Below are positions 1-12,207 of a stretch of 64,000 nucleotides of DNA, in pieces. Every line of letters starts with the position of its first letter. Position 1 is the stretch's first letter. The stretch is taken from assembly GCF_024713975.1 (NCBI RefSeq), contig NC_091108.1, forward strand, positions 91,001 to 155,000. The letters are read 5' to 3'. The translations under genes were made by a program, and so were the position numbers. A model generated the notes under the pieces. It was not told the DNA's origin and did not search any database. It was given only the letters and a program-made list of their open reading frames with translations. Source of the DNA: Paralichthys olivaceus. Lineage: Eukaryota > Chordata > Actinopteri > Pleuronectiformes > Paralichthyidae.

Positions 1-808
1 GCAAGCCAGTCGCCAGCAGCCTGTCCATTACCAACACCCCCACATTGTCTTTGCTTTCTACAACGGCGTCTCTTGCCCCATGGCGGACCGACTCAGGGAC
101 ATGGGTGTCTCTGTGCGTGGGGACATTGTAGCTGTCAATGCCGTGGCGACAGAGGAAGGCAGAGAAGACGAAGCCGAGGAGGAGGATGGGCAAGCAGCAG
201 AAGAAGACCATGAAGAGGAGATGGAGGCGTGTGAGCTGACCCGAGTGGACCGCGGCACAGTGGTGGCCAGCCTGGCGTTTCCTGTCCAGGTGCAGGTGGA
301 GGAGTGTCAGCGGGTGAACCTGGACATCACCACACTCATTACGTATGTGTCATCGCTGAGCCACGGCCGCTGTCACTTTACCTTTAGAGAGCCAGTGCTG
401 ACTGATCAGGCCACTCAGGAGCGCTGCCAGCAGGTGCTGCCGCAGCTCGACGCCTTCATGTCGGGAAAGGAGCTGTTTGCCTGCCGTGCCGCTGTTTCTG
501 ACTTCCAGCTGATCCTGGACACACTAGGGGGGCCAGGTGAGAAGGGGCGCGCTGAGAAGTTGCTGGCACGCCTTCACCTGGTGGATGACCAGCCATCAGA
601 GCGAACTATGCGTCTCACACCCAGTGCCAAGGTCAACCAGCGCTCGCTCACCATCTTTGGGACTGGAGACTCGCTGAGAGCCGTTACCATGACAGCAAAC
701 AGCAGGTTCGTTAGGGCGGCAGCTAATCAGGGCGTCCGATACAGCGTGTTTATCCACCAACCACGTGCTCTAACTGAGGGCAAGGAGTGGAGGGCCACAC
801 CCATCTGA
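1..808 (+). CDS. c7orf25: C7orf25 homologue (UPF0415 family), 3' part
   Basis: The open frame runs in from the window edge (frame starting at base 2) to a TGA at 806-808, so the 5' end is missing. The methionine at 80 is probably internal because the frame stays open upstream and the residues before it (ending [12 protein letters not shown]) read like family sequence. The visible part, about 268 residues, has no intron, is acidic around bases 165-230, and ends in a compact domain with the segment [20 protein letters not shown] recognise it as the UPF0415/C7orf25 family, a conserved metazoan protein without a well-defined role; I assign no activity. An AATAAA at 928-933 fits its polyadenylation signal. 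The family call rests on recall of the human protein, not on a search. Confidence 0.78.
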   Translation, partial: QASRQQPVHYQHPHIVFAFYNGVSCPMADRLRDMGVSVRGDIVAVNAVATEEGREDEAEEEDGQAAEEDHEEEMEACELTRVDRGTVVASLAFPVQVQVEECQRVNLDITTLITYVSSLSHGRCHFTFREPVLTDQATQERCQQVLPQLDAFMSGKELFACRAAVSDFQLILDTLGGPGEKGRAEKLLARLHLVDDQPSERTMRLTPSAKVNQRSLTIFGTGDSLRAVTMTANSRFVRAAANQGVRYSVFIHQPRALTEGKEWRATPI

Positions 809-973
809 GACAGAGACTTCCTGTGCTGTGAAGGGACTGATAGGAGTTGGAGCTCAGTTAAATTATATGAACCTGATCAGATGACTTATATTTATGTTCA
901 TGAATTAATTATCTATATTCACTGATCAATAAAGCATCACAGTCACTTGTGTGTCAGATGTTCTAACATAAAC

Positions 974-1105
974 CAGGGCCCTGTACTACATATAGTACTG
1001 TTCAACATATCCACGATCTCTTTCAGTTATCCAGCTGAACTTAACCTAACAATCACAGTCAGGCTAAGTGGTCACATGAAGCTGATTTAAACTTATGAAG
1101 TTAAC
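974..1105. repeat. Dispersed MITE-like repeat (copy 1)
   Basis: This segment, beginning at the GGGCCCTGTACTAC end, matches in reverse complement the segment 45965-46097, with shared blocks for the outer end, the TTAACCTAACAATC-type centre and the GGTCACATGAAGC-type inner part. A shorter related piece is visible near 6780-6830. Two inverted copies about 45 kb apart and no coding potential suggest a short non-autonomous DNA element. The rest of the intergenic stretch 809-1874 shows nothing else except the likely promoter of the next gene close to 1875. Confidence 0.5.
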
Positions 1106-1874
1106 TCAGGTTTTCCTCTGGATATGAGGGGGGCGGAGTTTACTGCATATGACCAATCACAGATGTGGACAGAGCTAAGGATCAAACTGTTGAATAATAA
1201 AAATCCGAGGAGAACCAACATCCAGAATAACAAGTATCATAACTGTGTGGGACAGTTTTAGTCTTTCAGGTGAAACCCTGGTGGCTTCAAGCTCAGCTGG
1301 AAGAAATAAAACACAAATATACTGTAAAGATGGAAGTAGACTGATTTTCATATTATGTATTACATATCATAACACTGATTCTATTTCTACTGTATAAGGA
1401 CATCAGTGCGCACATGTACAATGAGGTTTGAAAACAAGTCAGATACGGAAATGATATGCAGACAGTCTGGTACTGTGAGTACTTTGCTCCTACGGGTCAG
1501 GTTGGTTCTGTTGGGCTCCAGCAGCTGACAAAGGTTTATCCTCTGAGGAGAATCTAGATCTTACAGAAACTCCTCAGAGGATCTCAAAGGTTCTTGTGGG
1601 TCTCTGAAGACCCTGGTCCTCCTCAGAGACTGAAACAATCCACACCAGCTCCACAATCCTCTAAAAACATGATGTCATGGTTCAAAGGAATTTTTAAAAG
1701 AAAACAAACTTTCACATTAAAGCTCAATGTGTGTTTTCACGTGATTTATTTGTACAAACACTGTACCCCAGCTTGGCCTTTTAATTTGAAAAGCTGAAAG
1801 CGCATGTGGATGTGTCGTGTTTACATGAGAGCTTACAGCTGTTAGCCTGTTAGCAGGTGTACGTGAAGCAGAAA

Positions 1875-4800
1875 ATGTCTCGAGTGAAAGCAGAGGACGA
1901 GCTGCGGACTCTGTTGGAGGTGAGTCTCTAAACTTTCAGTTTCTAATCTAACTTCACCACTTCAGCTGCTGCAACCTGATTAGCATGTGCAGCTAACAGG
2001 GACTCTCCATTATGACCCATTCATAGCTGTTAAGGTTAGCATGATGCTAACAGTGTCCCCTCTGTCCCTCAGTGTAAATACGTGTTTCCAGAACAGACTG
2101 TATTTGATCTGCAGCGGGTTCGAACCCTTTATTCGGATCTTCGACTTTATGTGGATTTTTATTGTAAGTATCGAATTTATCCCTTTACTTCCTGTCTGTT
2201 TCAAGATAAAAGCACGTTGACGGAGTGTTGACCACAGGTCTTAAGAATCGGGTCTTGGTGGTTCCTGATCGCCCAGAGTCTGATCCTGCACGATCTGGTT
2301 CAGATTGTATTACTTATAAATCAAACGAAAAATGTGTTGATCAAATATTATTGATTAATGTAGCCATTGTTTGTCTAAACAGGTTTTCCAAACAAAGAGA
2401 AGAAGAAGCTGGTTTACCTGGCCGGGACACTTCCTGTTCACTATGAAGGTGAGACCAACAGGTGACCTGGTCTGACCTGGACTCTGACCTCATGTGTAAC
2501 TGTGGCGTACGAACAAAACAAGATTTGAAAGATGAGTTCACCACAGTGAGAATGTGCGCACTTGTACAAACATGTTGGAGAAGAGAAAGTGTTGATGCAG
2601 ATGATAAAATGAAGTCAGATCCACTTTATCATAAACGTTAAAGCAGACGTGTTATTTGTTCTGAGACTGAAGTATTCCATAAGAACCTTTAATTGTAAAA
2701 GATGAAAACAATTTAAAGCAAATTACACTCACTAAAACAACAGTTACAGAACGGAGAGATTCATAGTTTTTAATACTATTCTAACACTGTGTGTGTACAC
2801 TTGAACTTATTTCTTTGTGAGGACTATTTTGAGCATAGATCCTACAGAGTGAGGACATTTTGAACAGTCTGCACTTTTTCAATGGGCTTTTTGAGGGTTA
2901 AGACTTAGCTTTAGAATTAGGTTTAGGTTAGAGTTAGGCATTTAGTTGAGTTAGGGTTAATGTTAGAGGCTGGCATATGCATTATGCCTATGAGGGTCCT
3001 CACTATGATAGAAGCACAAGACTGTCTGTGTGTGTGTAGTCTGGTCTGGATCAGTCTGGTGTTGTTGACTCTCTGCAGGAAGTGAGTATAATATCCCAGT
3101 GTGCATCTGGCTTCATGAGACCCATCCAGTGTCCCGTCCTCGCTGTTATGTCTGTCCATCCGTCACCATGCTGATTAACCCATCCTGTCGCTGTGTGGAC
3201 GCCTCCGGCAACATCAGTCTGACCGAACTAAAGAACTGGACACTCGTAAGTCCCAGTTAGCATGCTCAGTCCACCTGGATACACCTATCCAGTAGCAGAC
3301 TGTAGTAATCCAGATCCTGTCAGTGCTGCTGGTCCACTAAACCAGGATCAGGACAGAATCTCTCCTCTGTCCTCCTGAATCCGAGCTTCTAATGTAGACC
3401 CAGTGCTTTCAGTTACCAGGGAAACAGACAAGTCTTCCCTCCAGTTCCTTGAGTTCCAACATTTTAGCCTAAGTTCTTTTCTGGTTCTTTACTGTCTCTC
3501 TTTAGCTCTTTTTGATTCAAGAACGATTTTCAGTTGAAAATTTTAATCAATATTTCCCATGCAACAAATGACTTGTCATTGTTGCTAATGTTGATGTCAC
3601 TTCCTGTCAGGGTGTGTCCAACCTATCACTGCTCATGTCAGAGATGAGGCGGGCCTTTCAAGTCGACACACCCCTTTATGCCAGGTGTCCCCAACAAGCC
3701 CTGCCCCCTGCAGACGGAAGGTCACACAGGTTATCACTACATGTGCTGTTGATGATCGTTAAATATTATTGATTAGTGGTTATAATCAAGTTTTTACTGC
3801 TCTGTTTCTTCTTCCTGCAGCCTCCACCATACCTCTATCCTCTCCTCCTCCATCACATCCTCCTGCCTGTCAGCACAGAAAGGTTAATCATATCTAAGCT
3901 AAATAATAGCTTTTTAGCATTCTAACTTTATCATGCATGTTTGTGACCTGATGAAGCCCCTCCCCCTGTGTTTCAGCCAGTCAGTGGGAGCAGAGCAGGG
4001 AGATGAGGGTGAGGAAGTCGTACACTGAGGAGCTGCTGGGGATCGACTTCAGTGCTCCACCTTCCTCTAATCACAGCAACCTCCTGCTGACCTCCACCTT
4101 CTCAGGTGAGACTGGACAGGTGAACTCAGGTTAACGAGCTGACTGAGCTGAGGTACACATGGACCACAGGAGTCAAAACCTCTCTCACAGACACACACGA
4201 CCTGGAGGAGTCGATAATTGAACCACAGAACTGATCTGGAATGAAACTGACTCTACTCCACTTGGTTTTGGTTCCTGCAGGTCTCCCTCCAGAGCCCCTC
4301 AGCAGGATGATGGGGGCTCTGAGACTGGATGAGTCAACTAGTGACCAGCAGAGTGACTCACTTGAAAAGATTGTCCAATCAGAGGCAGCGAGAGACAGGC
4401 ATGGAGCAGGCTCCGGACCACCACCTGGACTTCATCAGTACATGTGTCCTCAGAGTCAGTGTGAAGTAGCAGCTGGAGGGGGCCACATTAAGGTGAAGAC
4501 GACTGTAGGTCTCAATCCATCTCAGGTGTTGGTCCCAGTTGGTCTCAGTTTTCCTCTGTCCCTCCTTAGATGGTGGACCATCTTCCACCAGACCAGGCGG
4601 CCATCTTCCTCTCTCTAATGAGGATGGAGGGGCGGAACTTCAGGCCCAGTGATGTCATGGAGGCGGTCCGACTCAACAGAGACCTGCCGTCAGCTCTCAG
4701 GTTCCTGACTCACTGCTGCCCCATCTGTCAGGACCAGGTGACATTTAGCAAGGTGAGACCATGGACGTCTCAGGTGTCTTCTCTGATACAGATGTTTTCT

Positions 4801-7800
4801 TCTGTCAACTTAGTCTTCTCTTTATTTCCTGCAGATCATCACCATGACTCACTGCTCCTGCTTCCTGTGTCAGACTTGTTTCAAAACGTTTTTTTCAGCG
4901 GCTATTAAAGAGCGAAGTGTCGACCAGCTGGTTTGTCCTCAGTGTGGCAGACCTGAGGTCAAAGGTCAGGGGGCGATGGTGGAGTCCATGGAATACTTCA
5001 ACCTGCTGGACACTCAGGTGACCAGGTCACATGATCCGCTTTATTTCATCCATGGAAATGGTTGATGAAAAATGAAACCAGTTTTTTTGTTTATTTTGTT
5101 TGTTTGTTTGTTTGTGTAGATCCGTCACTTCCTGTCTCCTCAGGTTCATGAACTCTTCCAGAGGAAACTTAGAGATCGAGCTCTTCAGGAGATGAAGAAC
5201 TTCTGCTGGTGTTCTCACGTAAGTTAAACAAACAAAAACAAACACATCCTTGTTGGAGCTGGATGTGAAAAGTCTTTATTTGGACAAAATAATTCTGATT
5301 GTTTGTTTGTGTGAGGACACAGTTTTTAGTTTAAGTGGACAGACAGATCAAAGATTATTCATGTTCACATGACCTGATTATGTTTCTGTGTGTTACAGTG
5401 TTCGTTCGGTATACTTCATGAGGCTGAGCGATTGAGGATGGACTGTCCCAACTGTAAGAAGAGTACCTGCTCTCAGTGTAGATCACCTGTAAGACACACA
5501 CGCACACATAACTGTCTGTATCGTTGTACTGATATAAAACAGACACACATGTTTGCAGACTTCACTGTGACATCATTGTGACTCAATGTGATGTCACTGA
5601 CTCATTGTGACATCACTGGCTCATTGTGACTTCACTGAGACTCATTGTGATTCAATGTGATGTCACTGAGTCATTGTGACATCACTGACTCATTGTGACG
5701 TCACTGGGACTCAGTGTGACTCATTGTGACACGTTTGTCTGTTCCTCAGTGGTCTCGTCATCATCAGGGTCGGTCATGTGATCAGTTCCGACTGTGGCAG
5801 CAGCAGAACAAGTTAGACGACACCACGATGCTCAGCTACAACAGCATCGGTACGAATTCTGCAACATGAAGCTGGGTCCCTAAGGCCCCTCAGGACTCTA
5901 GAGCCCAAGCTGTAACTGAACATTATAGTTCTTCTCTGGTTCATGGGGCAGTGTTTTCTTGGGGTTAGGGAATGCATTATGTCAATCAGTGTCCCCACAA
6001 CTACAGAAAGACAAGTGTTGTGTGTGTCTCTCTGATGTGTGTGTGTTTGTGTAGAGTGTCCTGGGTGTTTCTGTGTCTTCAGTTTGTCGAGAGGAGGTTG
6101 TCTTCACTTCACCTGCAGTCAGTGTCAACATCAGTTCTGTGGAGGCTGCAGTCAGACGTTCAGCCAAGGAGCAGTGAGTTCTGCTGGTTCTACTGTTGAT
6201 TTGATTCATTAGATTATGTGGATGAATTTATAAAACTGAGCTGCTCTTCAAAACTTTCACTTTGTGAAACTTGTCACTCACTTGGCACCCACCCTTGAAA
6301 GAACTCGCTCCTGAAAAATCTTTTTTAGATGATGTTTTTTTTTTAGGACTGTGGGTTCTCTGTCGACTGTGGAACCAAAGGTCTTCATGCCCACCACCCC
6401 AGAGACTGTCTGTACCACCTGAGAGACTGGAGTGTGAGCCGCCTCCACCTGCTGCTACAGGTAAGAAGACCTGACACTGTTTGACGGAGCTGTTGCTTGA
6501 TGTTGACGTGAACTGTGCTTCTTTTCTAACAGTATTACAGAGTGTCTCCTTCCTGGTTTGAAGCAGCCAATGGCAGCTCATCTGACGACGGTCTGACAGG
6601 TGAAGTCTCTTCTGTTTCTCAGGTATGAACTGGGTTCTCTCACCTTCTTTAACATTGTGATTTATTTTCAGGAATGTGTTTGGTTTTGGAGCTGAGAGAC
6701 CATGGCAGTTTGCGGGAGGAGCCATGTGGACGACCTAATGAATACAGAGGATACTGCCGGTAAGACTAAACTATCACCAACAAACTATATAGGAGTAAAT
6801 CACCATGGTGACTGATGCTCAAGCAGGTTAAGGTCAAGATAAGATCAAAAAAGTACAGCAACTACTGATCAATCAGATCATTGAAAAATATGTGAATAGA
6901 GTCTTCCAGCAGGTGTCAGTGTTTCTTCTCATGTAAAAAACTTTTTCACATCGTCAGTAATTAATGACTCATGGTCGGGGTCAACCAGTTAGTTATTCGG
7001 TCAGTCTGTCTCCACCCATCTGTTCTGGCAGGTTGCACTATAAAGAGCATTTGGTGGAGTTGATCAACTGTTGTGGTGCAGACCCGGCTGTCCTCTTTAA
7101 TGTGGCAGAGATGACAGCAGAGCTTCAGCGCTGTCAAGTCGCCGTGCCGATTCGGAAACCAGACGAACTGGAGCCGCTGTACGCTCACCGTCTGCGTCTG
7201 GTCAGTGACATCAACATCATAAACACAAGCTTAAAATGTCCTTAAAGGGATAGTTCAACCAAAAATGAGAATTCCCTCTTTATCTTCTCACCACTATGAT
7301 GGAGGGGGGGTGAAGTGTTTGAGTCATAAAACACTTCTGCAGTTTCAGGGGAAAACAGTATTAGAGCAGAATCCAACACAACTGAAGGCTAAAATGACAT
7401 TTAGGCTAAAAACTTGGTGTAAATGACCTTGTTTCCAGTTGAATTTGAATGTCGGGACTTGTGGACACTTGATGACATCACAGGAGCAGGATGGAGGCAT
7501 GTTGTGATTTTTATTGTTTTATTACTTCTGTAGCTGGTCACCAGTTACTTCAGTTTGGATTCTGTGACTTTTAACAGCTGTCTCTGTGCTGTGATGGATT
7601 CTACATCCTGACTGAAAGTTTTCCAACAAACCATTACTGTCTGAATCGTCACACAGCTGGTTAGCAACAGCTTTCTCTAGGATTTCAGAAATGAAGGTTT
7701 GATATGGGTCTGTAATGAGCTCAGACCTCTGGATCAGGCGTAGGCTTTTTAAGCAGAGGTTTAATTACAGCTACTTTAAAAGCTTGAGGTACGTAGCTGG

Positions 7801-8229
7801 TTAACAAATACATGTTCATCTGATTTAATATGGAACTGTCAATCAGGGGGAATACTTCCTTAAAAAGTCCAGTTGGGACAGAGTCTAATAAAGTTGTTGG
7901 TTTAGATGATGAAACTAGTGATGTCAGTTCAGAAGATCAATAAAAGAAAAGAGGTTCAAATATAAATCTGGTGCTACAGAATCATCATCAATAATAATCA
8001 TTATTAACAGAATCATGGATTTTATGTGTCTGGTTTAAGTTTGTTATTTTTTATTTTTACTTTCAGCCAATCACTGAGTAGGATTCTGTCTGTTCTTTAG
8101 ACTCTAACCAATCAAGTTCCTCTCAGGAAGCAACCACGCTCGCCGCTGAAACTTCACGACGACCTCCATCCTCTGACCTCTGCTGTAACGACTGGACGTC
8201 CGCCCCCTCCAAACACGCCACTGCATTAA
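1875..8229 (+). CDS. UEV-RBR-LDD protein: HOIP/RNF31-like E3 ubiquitin ligase with N-terminal UEV domain
   Basis: Nineteen exons with GT-AG borders: 1875-1919, 2073-2163, 2383-2448, 3079-3245, 3611-3729, 3821-3882, 3977-4105, 4281-4492, 4570-4752, 4835-5017, 5120-5218, 5399-5488, 5750-5849, 6055-6173, 6347-6460, 6533-6599, 6672-6759, 7032-7200, 8101-8229; phases close to 743 residues. Residues about 15-150 are a UEV domain (YNIPVCIWLHETHP, then VDASGNISLTELKNW) like TSG101, with no Cys at the E2 active position. A low-complexity linker follows. From about residue 305 it tracks human HOIP: helical segment, RING1 (CPIC...C.CF.C), IBR, RING2 with GGCLH (nucleophile Cys about residue 531, codon 6099-6101) and an LDD with HHPRDC, LRDW and a zinc-binding C..C..H cluster. 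HOIP's PUB, NZF and UBA parts are absent. By family it should form ubiquitin-thioester and possibly linear chains; substrate unknown. AATAAA at 8314-8319. Confidence 0.85.
2775..3045. repeat. Dispersed GTGAGGAC-type repeat in intron 3
   Basis: Contains GTGAGGAC ends, a central run resembling TTAGGTTTAGGTTAG/GTTAGGG and the phrase TGCATTATG. The same ingredients occur in opposite orientation at 27002-27225 and, partly, at 5935-6020. This is a short interspersed non-coding repeat; its class cannot be fixed by eye. Confidence 0.5.
5567..5735. repeat. Minisatellite in intron 12 of the UEV-RBR gene
   Basis: Imperfect tandem units built on TCATTGTGACATCACTGAC. It sits between the exon ending the IBR segment (5488) and the next exon at 5750, stopping only about 15 bases before the splice acceptor. 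Confidence 0.75.
7246..7400. repeat. Dispersed AAAGGGATAGTTCA-type repeat (copy 1)
   Basis: Starts with the AAGGGATAGTTCA...AAAAATGA motif common in teleost genomes and continues with CTCACCACTATGATGGAG and GGGGAAAACAGTATTAGAGC. A second copy is at 21555-21665 in an intron of the zinc-finger gene. Both lack coding potential; probably a non-autonomous DNA transposon remnant. Confidence 0.6.
7540..7930 (-). mobile_element. L2-like LINE fragment (reverse transcriptase region), minus strand
   Basis: The stretch carrying CTGTGCTGTGATGGATTCTA and CACACAGCTGGTTAGCAACAG matches equivalent stretches in the minus-strand LINE copies at 14880-15030 and 62690-62790. It is a short decayed piece lying in the last intron of the UEV-RBR gene and has no usable open frame. 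Confidence 0.6.
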
Positions 8230-8799
8230 AAGTGCTCTGTCACCATAGCAACCACTGACTGTGGTTTAGAGGTTTAGTTTCAGTGATGAACTAACAAATT
8301 CTAACAACACTTAAATAAATGTTTAATGCCGGTGACATTATTGGTGACATCCCTTGTCAGCTTCCCTCTGTGGCTTCTGATTGGCTCACTGGACTTCATA
8401 GAAACACAGCCAGAGAAAAATAAAAGGGACCAAAGAAAATCTAAGCAGCCAAACCGAGTTCAGAAGTGCAATTAACTTCAACGAGTTAAATGTTAATGAA
8501 AAGAGACAAGTTCTAATGTGCTGATGATGCTAACGAGCTTCTCAGTACAGAGTGTGGTTAACAGCAAGCGTTTGTTAGCATTTGGCCGACATTTGAGTGG
8601 TTTTATTCTTCTGCACTGTTTCAATAAAAAAATAATAAACGTATTTAAACATCTTTCAAATTCCTGTTTCCATGACAACCACAATAGGTAAATAGTGAAA
8701 GTCTCACACTGATTTTCCATTCTTCAGAAAAGAATGAGACGAGTTCAAAGGTCAAACTGAGACAAACAAGTAGAGTCACCAGTCTATATATAAACATAC

Positions 8800-8828
8800 A
8801 GTGTATATATATATATATATATATATAA
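8800..8828. repeat. (TA)n microsatellite
   Basis: Uninterrupted TA run in the 3' intergenic region of the UEV-RBR gene. The surrounding stretch 8330-8930 is AT-rich and shows no gene. Confidence 0.85.
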
Positions 8829-8929
8829 TCTTAACATAAAATTCCTTATCATGTTTATATAAAATCATTAATCACATTTATATAAAGTCATTGATCGTCT
8901 TTATATACAATCACATTTCATCTTTACAT

Positions 8930-9300
8930 GTTGATTGTTTTTATCAATCTCATAGTCTCATATCCAGTTTGTCTCATATTCAGTTTGTCTCATCGATGTC
9001 AACAGGCAGCAACGTCCTCTGTCCATTACTCAAATAGAGTCAAACTACAGAGACACTTTCTGAGCAGTAACTGAAGCTCAGAGTCACATGTGAGGATCCG
9101 TCTCCAGGACACAAGGACAATAGATGCTGATGAACTGAAGACATCAACACAACAACAGATTCTCTACATTAGAAGAAACAGTTTGTGACTTCATGTTTAA
9201 AGTATTTGTACATGAGAACATGTCTGATAGAGATGAAGGAGCAGCTGAAGGGTAACTGATGGTAAAAGATGTGAGGAGACATGTTCAAGAATCTCAAGCC
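8930..9300 (+). repeat. Duplicated non-coding segment (copy 1; partner at 51290-51750)
   Basis: About 290 bases from 9000 (ATGTCAACAGGCAGCAACG) to 9290 are nearly identical to 51450-51740, both preceded by CAGTTTGTCTCATATT tandem units. The order of landmarks is the same in both copies: CTTTCTGAGCAGTAACTGAA, GGATCCGTCTCCAGGACAC, GATGCTGATGAACTGAAGAC, then GTATTTGTACATGAGAACAT. No open frame of note. Either a family of interspersed repeats or a local duplication. Confidence 0.8.
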
Positions 9301-9835
9301 TGAAGTCTGTGACAGCAGAAGTGACTTGATTTGACTATATGCATATGCTATGCATCCTAATTTAATTTGTATCTGACTGAACAGATTGTAATATATTGTT
9401 CCAGAGGAGGCAGAATTATATAAAAAAAACTAAGTAACCTGTTTAAATCTATGGAAGTGGTTTATTTTGTTGTTCTGTATTTAATCATATCCCTTATAAA
9501 TAGGACCAGAGCAAGGCTTGAATGATTCCTTCCTAACCAATATGGATGCATTAATATGTAAGCCAACTTATATACCTTTCTTGTTATTATTTTTTTTATG
9601 GTTGGCATGGAAAGATATTTGTGTTTGTCTATTTCTACCATTCTGCCCTTCCTCAATCCTTTCATCAACCTCACCCAATAAATGTCTCTTGGTCCTTGTG
9701 TTTAAATGTGCACACCAGCTAGAGGCTCTATGGTCCAGTAATCCTTGCACTACTGAATCAAATATACTTAATAGTCTTTTTCATGCTAGATATCAAGAAG
9801 TCTTGTTTGACCATAGTCCCTAATCAGGATCTGCC
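9300..9835. other. Intergenic stretch, nothing recognised
   Basis: AT-rich sequence with short random ORFs on both strands; no splice-compatible coding exon, RNA gene or family repeat was recognised. Confidence 0.5.
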
Positions 9836-10140
9836 ATGATCACAGTCTACGTTGAAGATTCAATGGAGGTGTGACTCTGTGAGCTACAGAGCTGAAGAGA
9901 GACCTGGGGTTGTTTTTATTTTCCTCCATAATGTGGAGTAGTAAGCAGCTCCTACTTTGTGGAGCCTTCCTATAAACTCTTAACACTATCTTTCCAGGCT
10001 AGATGATTTTCAACACAGTTGTTGGAGTGCCACTCCCTTTCTAGTTTTCTTGATGCTTGTTTTAATTCATGTGTTAGATTATACCAGGGAGCTAGTTTAC
10101 CTTGTTTTACTCGCTTTTTGTCTAACATTGGTTTACAACT
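9835..10140 (-). mobile_element. LINE fragment, linker between endonuclease and reverse transcriptase, minus strand
   Basis: Read on the minus strand with stops ignored, it gives the pattern LAPWYN-L..ELKQASRKLEREW, then a tyrosine/threonine-rich helix and NNPR-like remnants. This is the usual stretch between the endonuclease and reverse transcriptase parts of teleost L2/CR1-group LINEs. Several in-frame stops and indels; a dead copy. Confidence 0.5.
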
Positions 10141-10616
10141 GTCTGACCTGCCCGAACGTCACCTGAACGTCAGCGGGATGATGTAGTGCACTTACTCCGT
10201 TGGTACCTCATGCTTTTTATGTGATGAATGAGGAAAAAAGAAATAACAAGAGGTGTCTTTTAATAATGGCAAATGTACTTACAACAAAAGTTCAAAAATT
10301 CCACAAACATTAAAACACTGGAAACTAGAAAAGACTAAAAAAAGCGTGAAAGTGAATAGCAACGATAAACAAAGGATGACAAGAGCAACTCAGGAAACAT
10401 GACGAACAAGACAAACTGAAGCACAGAGACTTTTCTACACAAGTGAAACAGCAGGAACAGGTTTCACTTTATATACTTGTTGAACTGCTGCCCTCTACCT
10501 AGTGTCATAGCCGATCAATAAAGATTATGAATGATTAATAATATTAGACAAACTTTATTCATCACAAACCAAGTGACATTAAATCAGTTGTATAACCCAC
10601 AATGCACTGCAGTTCT

Positions 10617-12163
10617 TTACAATTGTGGTGGCAGAGTGTCGTCTCTGATTGGACTGAAGGGGTCGATCTCTTTGACGATCTTCTCAGCGACAGTTCTGTT
10701 GTTAGCAGCAACGATTCTTCTGGACATCAGGTCGACGGTTCCTCCTGAACACAGGTGAGAGACACTCAACATCTGCAGCTGGAACCTCAACCTGCGACTA
10801 CATTCCATATTTACCGTCCACGTCCATCAGGACTCCTCCAGCCTCAGAGACGATCAGCGAGGCGGCGGCGATGTCCCACACATGAACGCCAATCTCATAA
10901 TAAGCCTCGACACAACCAGATGCAACCAGACACATGTTGATGGCTGCAGTTCCTGCGCTGCGAACCCTGGAACATGTGTAAACTGTTACTGATGTAAAGG
11001 TACAGGTGTGTGTCAGTTGTGTGTTACAGGTATGTGTTACCCTTGTACAGGGAGACACAGGATGTTCCTCAGACTGGAGAAGATTTTGTTGACAGCTTCA
11101 ACATCTCTGTTGGATCCGAACTCGGTGGCAATGATCGACTGACGAACGTCTGAGAAACAAAACACATCAAGAGTCAGATTCTTTGCTCTGACTGGATCAG
11201 GGCATCATGACGTGTCATTTATCTGACAGGTGTCGTCACCATGTTATTGATGAGGACATATTATTGATTACAGACCTTCCTGATCAGAAACCTGCAGTGG
11301 TTCTCCGTTACAGAATGCTCCTCTCCCTCTCCTCGCAGTGAACATCTTGTCTTCCAGACAACTGTACACGACAGCAAACTCACTCTGTCAGAGAGGAGAG
11401 ACAAAGAACAGAAGAACCTTCAGACTGTTCTACACTGGAACCACAGAGAACCTTCAGACTGTTCTACACTAGAACCACAGAGAACCTTCAGACTGTTCTA
11501 CACTGGAACCACAGAGAACCTTCAGACTGTTCTACACTGGAACTACAGAGAACCTTCAGACTGTAGTACATCGGAACCAAAGAGAACCTTCAGACTGCTC
11601 TACACTGGAACCACAGAGAACCTTCAGACTGTACTACAACATCAGAACCAAAGAGAACCTTTAGACTGTACTACAATATCAGAACCAAAGAGAACCTTTA
11701 GACTGTAATAGAACATCAGAACCACAGAGAAGCTTCAGACAGAGTGTGCTAGAACATCTGAACTACAGAGAACCATATTAGATTAACTGTAGTACTGCTG
11801 TGCTCATGTAGATGGAAGCACTGTACTGATGTGACCTCTGACCTGCTTGTTGACGTAGAATCCGATGGAAACTGCAACAAAAGGGAAACTGTCAGAAACA
11901 AGAAGGTTATTCAAAAGATCAGTGAGAGTCGTCACAGTAACAGTCACTAAACATCATGCTGACGATGATGCAATTAAACATGTTTCATTAATTAACTCAC
12001 GCATGAACAAAGTTGGTCGTTCCGTCGATGGGGTCAATGATCCAGGTGGGACTGTCTGTGAGGTCACAGGTTTCACCTGCCGCCACTGACTCCTCCCCTA
12101 TGAACCTGACACATACACATACAAAGTAGATCTGTGTTGTCAATCAAGTTATCAATCACACAC

Positions 12164-12207
<44 letters not shown>

